NCBI GenBank assembly: GCA_934351705.1
Contig: CAKRJK010000065.1
Location: 1 to 7,385, forward strand
DNA length: 7,385 nucleotides
Direction: 5' to 3'
Source: an uncultured Lachnospiraceae bacterium
GTDB lineage: Bacteria; Bacillota; Clostridia; Lachnospirales; Lachnospiraceae
This document shows positions 4,543 to 7,385 of the stretch, in pieces. Below the pieces are notes generated by a model. The model had not been told where the DNA came from and ran no database searches. It was given only the letters and a program-made list of their open reading frames with translations. Numbering within the stretch: position 1 is the first letter of the stretch; every line of letters begins with the position of its first letter. A program made the position numbers and the translations under genes.

Positions 4543-5979
4543 TTATTGGGCTTTTCTCGTCATCACCACTACCGTCTCCACATGCCCAGTCTGCCCAAAC
4601 ATATCCACTGCCCGAACCTTCCTCAACTCATACCCTCCCCCACACAAATACTTCAAATCCCGCGCCAACGTCGCCGAGTCACAACTCACATACACAACCC
4701 GCTCCGGCTGCATCTTCACAATCGTTTCCAGACACTTTCCGTCGCACCCCTTCCTCGGCGGGTCCACCACGATCACATCGGGATGAAGCATCTCCGCGTC
4801 CTCGTTCTTCGCACTCTCCCTCTCATAAAATTCAGGTAAGACCTCTTCCGCTTTTCCGACAAAAAACTCTGCATTCTCTATCCCATTTAACTTCGCATTG
4901 TTTTTCGCATCCTCAATTGCCTGCGGTACAATCTCCACGCCCATTACCTTCTTGGCTTTCTGTGCCAAAAACAGTGAAATCGTTCCAATCCCGCAATACA
5001 GATCCCAGACCGTTTCCTCACCCGTCAACTGTGCATAATCGAGTGCAACCGAATACAATTTCTCCGTCTGAACAGGATTGACCTGATAAAAAGACTGCGG
5101 CGAGATCCTATATGCAATCCCCTCTCCCCGATGTTCAAAATCCGCTCCGCTTCTCGGATGGATATAATCGGTAATGTAATCCTGTCCCCAAAGAGTTCTC
5201 ACATGATTTCCGAGAATCACATTCGTCTTTTCCGTATTGATATTCACGGAAATGCTCGTCATGCCTTTGAGTTTACATAATTCTTCCACCAATTTCTCTT
5301 CATGCGGCAATTCTTTTGCATTGATAATCAGACAGCCCATCCACTCGCCTGTCGTAAAACCGTAACGTGTCAAAATATGACGCACCACACCCTGATGTGT
5401 TTTTTCGTCATACGGGGCAACGTGATATTTTTCCATAAAAGAAATCACCGTATCAAGAATCGCCTCGTTCTGTGGCATTCCCAACAGACAATTCCGATTC
5501 GGGATAATGCTGTGCGTCCTACCCGCATAAAATCCGGTGATAATGTGCCCATCTTTGTCCTTTCCGACCGGAAATTGTGCTTTATTGCGGTAATGAAACG
5601 GCTCGTCCATCCCGACAATCGGCTCTGCAATCTCCTGCAGTAATTCCTCCGAAAAACCCCCGATTCGCTTTAGATTATTCATCACCTTGCGGTTCTTAAA
5701 CTCCAACTGCTGCTCATACGCCAAAGTCTGTATCTGACAGCCCCCGCACGCACGATGAAATTCACATCGCGGAGAAACACGATAAGGTGACGGCTCAAGC
5801 ACCTCAAGTAATCTGGCATATCCGTAATTCTTTTTCATCTTCATGATTTTGACGGACACAACATCCCCGATTACCGCATCTTTGACAAAGAGAGGGATAT
5901 TATCGACCTTGCCGATTCCCTCTCCGTCAATTCCCATATCTTCAATTTTAACCTTTAAAATATCATCTTTTTTCATCAT
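4543..5979 (-). CDS. rlmD: 23S rRNA (uracil-C5)-methyltransferase, RlmD/RlmCD (TrmA) family
   Basis: The enzyme moves a methyl group from S-adenosylmethionine to C5 of uracil in 23S rRNA (U1939 in E. coli numbering; some Gram-positive homologues also modify U747). The 478-aa length is usual. Residues 5-62 are a TRAM RNA-binding domain. A 4Fe-4S site is formed by C72, C78, C81 (C-x5-C-G-G-C) and probably C164. SFYQVNP (296-302) and DLYCGIGTISL (326-336) build the SAM pocket, VDPPRKG (405-411) is the motif IV loop, C433 in YVSCDSATLARDL is the nucleophile and E468 in GHVETVVVM the base. All key residues are present. Its ATG directly follows the yhaM TAG and it has only a weak ribosome binding site, so it is likely translationally coupled. 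Whether it acts on one uracil or two cannot be told from sequence. Confidence 0.95.
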   Translation of the reverse strand: MMKKDDILKVKIEDMGIDGEGIGKVDNIPLFVKDAVIGDVVSVKIMKMKKNYGYARLLEVLEPSPYRVSPRCEFHRACGGCQIQTLAYEQQLEFKNRKVMNNLKRIGGFSEELLQEIAEPIVGMDEPFHYRNKAQFPVGKDKDGHIITGFYAGRTHSIIPNRNCLLGMPQNEAILDTVISFMEKYHVAPYDEKTHQGVVRHILTRYGFTTGEWMGCLIINAKELPHEEKLVEELCKLKGMTSISVNINTEKTNVILGNHVRTLWGQDYITDYIHPRSGADFEHRGEGIAYRISPQSFYQVNPVQTEKLYSVALDYAQLTGEETVWDLYCGIGTISLFLAQKAKKVMGVEIVPQAIEDAKNNAKLNGIENAEFFVGKAEEVLPEFYERESAKNEDAEMLHPDVIVVDPPRKGCDGKCLETIVKMQPERVVYVSCDSATLARDLKYLCGGGYELRKVRAVDMFGQTGHVETVVVMTRKAQ

Positions 5980-6927
5980 CTATTTACTCGTTCTGCGAAT
6001 GTTGGACTCTATAAAACGATTGTAGCCCTGCCATTCCGTATTTCCCTCGGCAGTTGCCGATAATGCCTCTTTCATGGTCTGCATTTTTGCATCGGTATTA
6101 TCCGCAAAGCTCAATGCCAGTGCCTCCATCAAAGCCGGCTTCTTCGGGGAACCATACTCAAGCTCTCCGTGATGTGCCAAAATACAATGCTTCAACTCAT
6201 TGCCGAGACGAACAGGAAAATCCGGTATCTCGCGAATCTTCTCACTCACAAACTGTGCTCCGATCATAATATGACCTAATAATTGTCCTTCGTCCGTATA
6301 GTCGTTTTCCGGGAAAACAGAAAGCTCCTGCAATTTTCCGATATCGTGGAACATCGCTGCCGCCAATAATAAATCACGGTTTAACATCGGATAATTCTGT
6401 GCGTAAAAATCACAGATTTTTGTCACGCTTAACGTATGCTCCAACAGACCTCCGACAAATCCGTGATGAACGCTCTTTGCCGCAGAATGGAATTTGAAGC
6501 GTTTCTCAAAATCCGCGTCCGAGAGGAATACATTGCTCAACAACTTATTCAGATAAGGATTCTTGACACTCTTGATATAACCCTCTAATTCAAGATACAT
6601 CTCGTCAATATTTTTCTCGCTCACCGGAAGATAGTCCGACGGCTCGAATTCTCCCTCCTCCGCTTTGCGTACACGTTTTACATTTAACTGAAGTGAACCC
6701 TGGAAGCTGGTAACGTCCGCCGTAATCTGTATATAATCTAAGGAATCAAACTCCTCGATTCCGTTTGAACCCACATCCCATATTTTTGCATCTACGGTTC
6801 CCGTCTTATCCTGCAAAATAAGATTTTCGTATGGTTTTCCTGCCTTTGTCAACGCAGTCTGTTTGAATTTACAAAGATAAATTTCGCTGATTCTTTCGCC
6901 CTCTCTGAGCGTATCAATATATTTCAT
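5980..6927 (-). CDS. yhaM: 3'-5' exoribonuclease YhaM family protein (OB fold plus HD domain)
   Basis: YhaM trims RNA (and single-stranded DNA) from the 3' end in Gram-positive bacteria, using metal ions held by its HD domain. The start at 6927 gives MKYIDTLREGERISEIYLCK and 315 aa, matching the roughly 314 aa of the family. A longer frame begins at 7068, but that would place the start upstream of the promoter at 7001-7029. A modest AGGT lies 7 nt before the chosen ATG. Residues 9-90 form the OB-fold nucleic-acid-binding domain. The HD domain shows HHGFVGGLLEHT (about 154-165), FHDIGK with H194-D195, H219 in LLGHIMIG, H252-H253 in LAHHGELE and D276 in ADNTDAK, a complete metal-binding set. 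It is the first gene of an operon with rlmD and is divergent from mutS2. Confidence 0.93.
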   Translation of the reverse strand: MKYIDTLREGERISEIYLCKFKQTALTKAGKPYENLILQDKTGTVDAKIWDVGSNGIEEFDSLDYIQITADVTSFQGSLQLNVKRVRKAEEGEFEPSDYLPVSEKNIDEMYLELEGYIKSVKNPYLNKLLSNVFLSDADFEKRFKFHSAAKSVHHGFVGGLLEHTLSVTKICDFYAQNYPMLNRDLLLAAAMFHDIGKLQELSVFPENDYTDEGQLLGHIMIGAQFVSEKIREIPDFPVRLGNELKHCILAHHGELEYGSPKKPALMEALALSFADNTDAKMQTMKEALSATAEGNTEWQGYNRFIESNIRRTSK

Positions 6928-7000
6928 GTGATTACCTGCACACTTTCGTGCATCCTTTCTGTTAAAAATTCGATTTTTCGTTTTCCCCGAATCTATGTTT

Positions 7001-7029
7001 ATTATACTTTTCCCAATGTATGCTTGCAA
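7001..7029 (-). promoter_or_regulatory. Sigma-A promoter of the yhaM-rlmD operon
   Basis: On the minus strand TTGCAA (7024-7029), a 17-nt spacer and a consensus TATAAT (7001-7006) form a strong housekeeping promoter. It predicts a 5' untranslated leader of about 65 nt and rules out the longer yhaM frame for transcripts starting here. Confidence 0.85.
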
Positions 7030-7100
7030 GACATTTTTCCTTTTGCAAAGCCGACAATTTCTTTTCACCGGAAAATTTACGTTCCTATTAAAAGTTTATA

Positions 7101-7129
7101 TTTTCAATCACTCACTTTTGGGGTAAAAT
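7101..7129 (+). promoter_or_regulatory. Sigma-A promoter of mutS2
   Basis: TTTTCA (7101-7106), a 17-nt spacer and TAAAAT (7124-7129) lie 28 nt upstream of the mutS2 ATG. The -35 matches four of six consensus bases. It is divergent from the yhaM promoter, with about 70 bp between the two -35 elements. Confidence 0.6.
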
Positions 7130-7157
7130 GAGGTTAGTAAAAATTTGGAGAGAAACA

Positions 7158-7385
7158 ATGAATCAAAAAGCATTAAAAACATTAGAATACAATAAAATCA
7201 TCGAGTTATTAACCGTTCACGCAAACTGCGAGGCAGCCAAAAAACTTTGCCGTGAACTAAAACCGATGACAGACATAACAGAAATCCAGACCGCACAGCA
7301 ACAGACCGCGGATGCACTGACACGTATTTTCAAAGCCGGAAGCATTTCTTTTTTGGGTATCCATGATGTGACCGCATCCATGAAA
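7158..7385 (+). CDS. mutS2: Endonuclease/ATPase MutS2, N-terminal fragment
   Basis: MutS2 is a MutS-like ATPase that lacks mismatch recognition. It is linked to suppression of recombination and, in Bacillus, to rescue of collided ribosomes. The 76 residues in view begin MNQKALKTLEYNKIIELLTV and continue with CRELKPMTDITEI, T-A-D-A-L and a G-S-I-S-F-L-G-I-H-D-V stretch. This is the usual helical N-terminus before the clamp and ATPase domains, which lie beyond the window along with the C-terminal Smr nuclease domain. A ribosome binding site GGAGAG (7147-7152) lies 5 nt before the ATG. The gene is cut by the window edge, not broken. Confidence 0.9.
   Translation, partial: MNQKALKTLEYNKIIELLTVHANCEAAKKLCRELKPMTDITEIQTAQQQTADALTRIFKAGSISFLGIHDVTASMK

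Noticed and set aside
4489..4839. Open frames on the plus strand opposite rlmD and the other large genes (also 374-616, 3553-3804, 5302-5643, 6054-6269, 6928-7131)
   Set aside because: They lie antisense to well-supported genes, have no ribosome binding sites, and read as composition artefacts.
6928..7068. 47 extra N-terminal codons for YhaM
   Set aside because: The extension starts upstream of the strong promoter at 7001-7029, does not match the family, and the shorter start gives the normal family length with a usable ribosome binding site.
1..7385. CRISPR array, tRNA, rRNA or insertion sequence
   Set aside because: No regularly spaced repeats, no cloverleaf or rRNA-like sequence and no transposase motifs were seen on reading both strands.

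Overview
The window looks like chromosomal DNA from a low-GC Gram-positive anaerobe, most likely a Lachnospiraceae-type Clostridia. The evidence is the strong AGGAGG-like ribosome binding sites, the AT-rich gaps, and the housekeeping proteins: RlmD/RlmCD-type rRNA methyltransferase, YhaM and MutS2. The species cannot be fixed from the sequence alone. All genes run on the minus strand except the one at the right edge.

Right side (about 4540-7385) is the conserved core. mutS2 starts at 7158 on the plus strand and leaves the window. Divergent from it is an operon of yhaM (start corrected to 6927) and an rlmD-type 23S rRNA m5U methyltransferase; the stop of yhaM abuts the start of rlmD. Both divergent promoters can be read in the 230-bp gap. 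By eye this part is clearly richer in GC than the middle.

Middle (about 1290-4540) is an AT-rich accessory stretch with two large genes I cannot assign to a named family: 308 aa (3408-4334) and 495 aa (1511-2998). Each carries a plausible PD-(D/E)xK nuclease signature. The smaller has GD followed by QAK, as in Mrr-like enzymes; the larger has SD followed by DAK. They lie on one strand, downstream of the rlmD operon, and the block ends in two tandem intrinsic terminators (1298-1360). Around them lie small or decayed reading frames (1369-1476, 3135-3326, 4353-4508). This is the best candidate in the window for an undescribed system, possibly defence-related, but that function is inference from motifs and context.

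Left side (1-1290) holds a DUF5680-type XRE regulator (356-1033) and the N-terminal part of an ECF sigma factor gene that is broken by an in-frame TAG at codon 52, although its ribosome binding site and an ECF-like promoter are intact. The 477-bp gap between the XRE gene and the 495-aa gene is unusually rich in inverted repeats and may encode a structured RNA or long structured 3' end.
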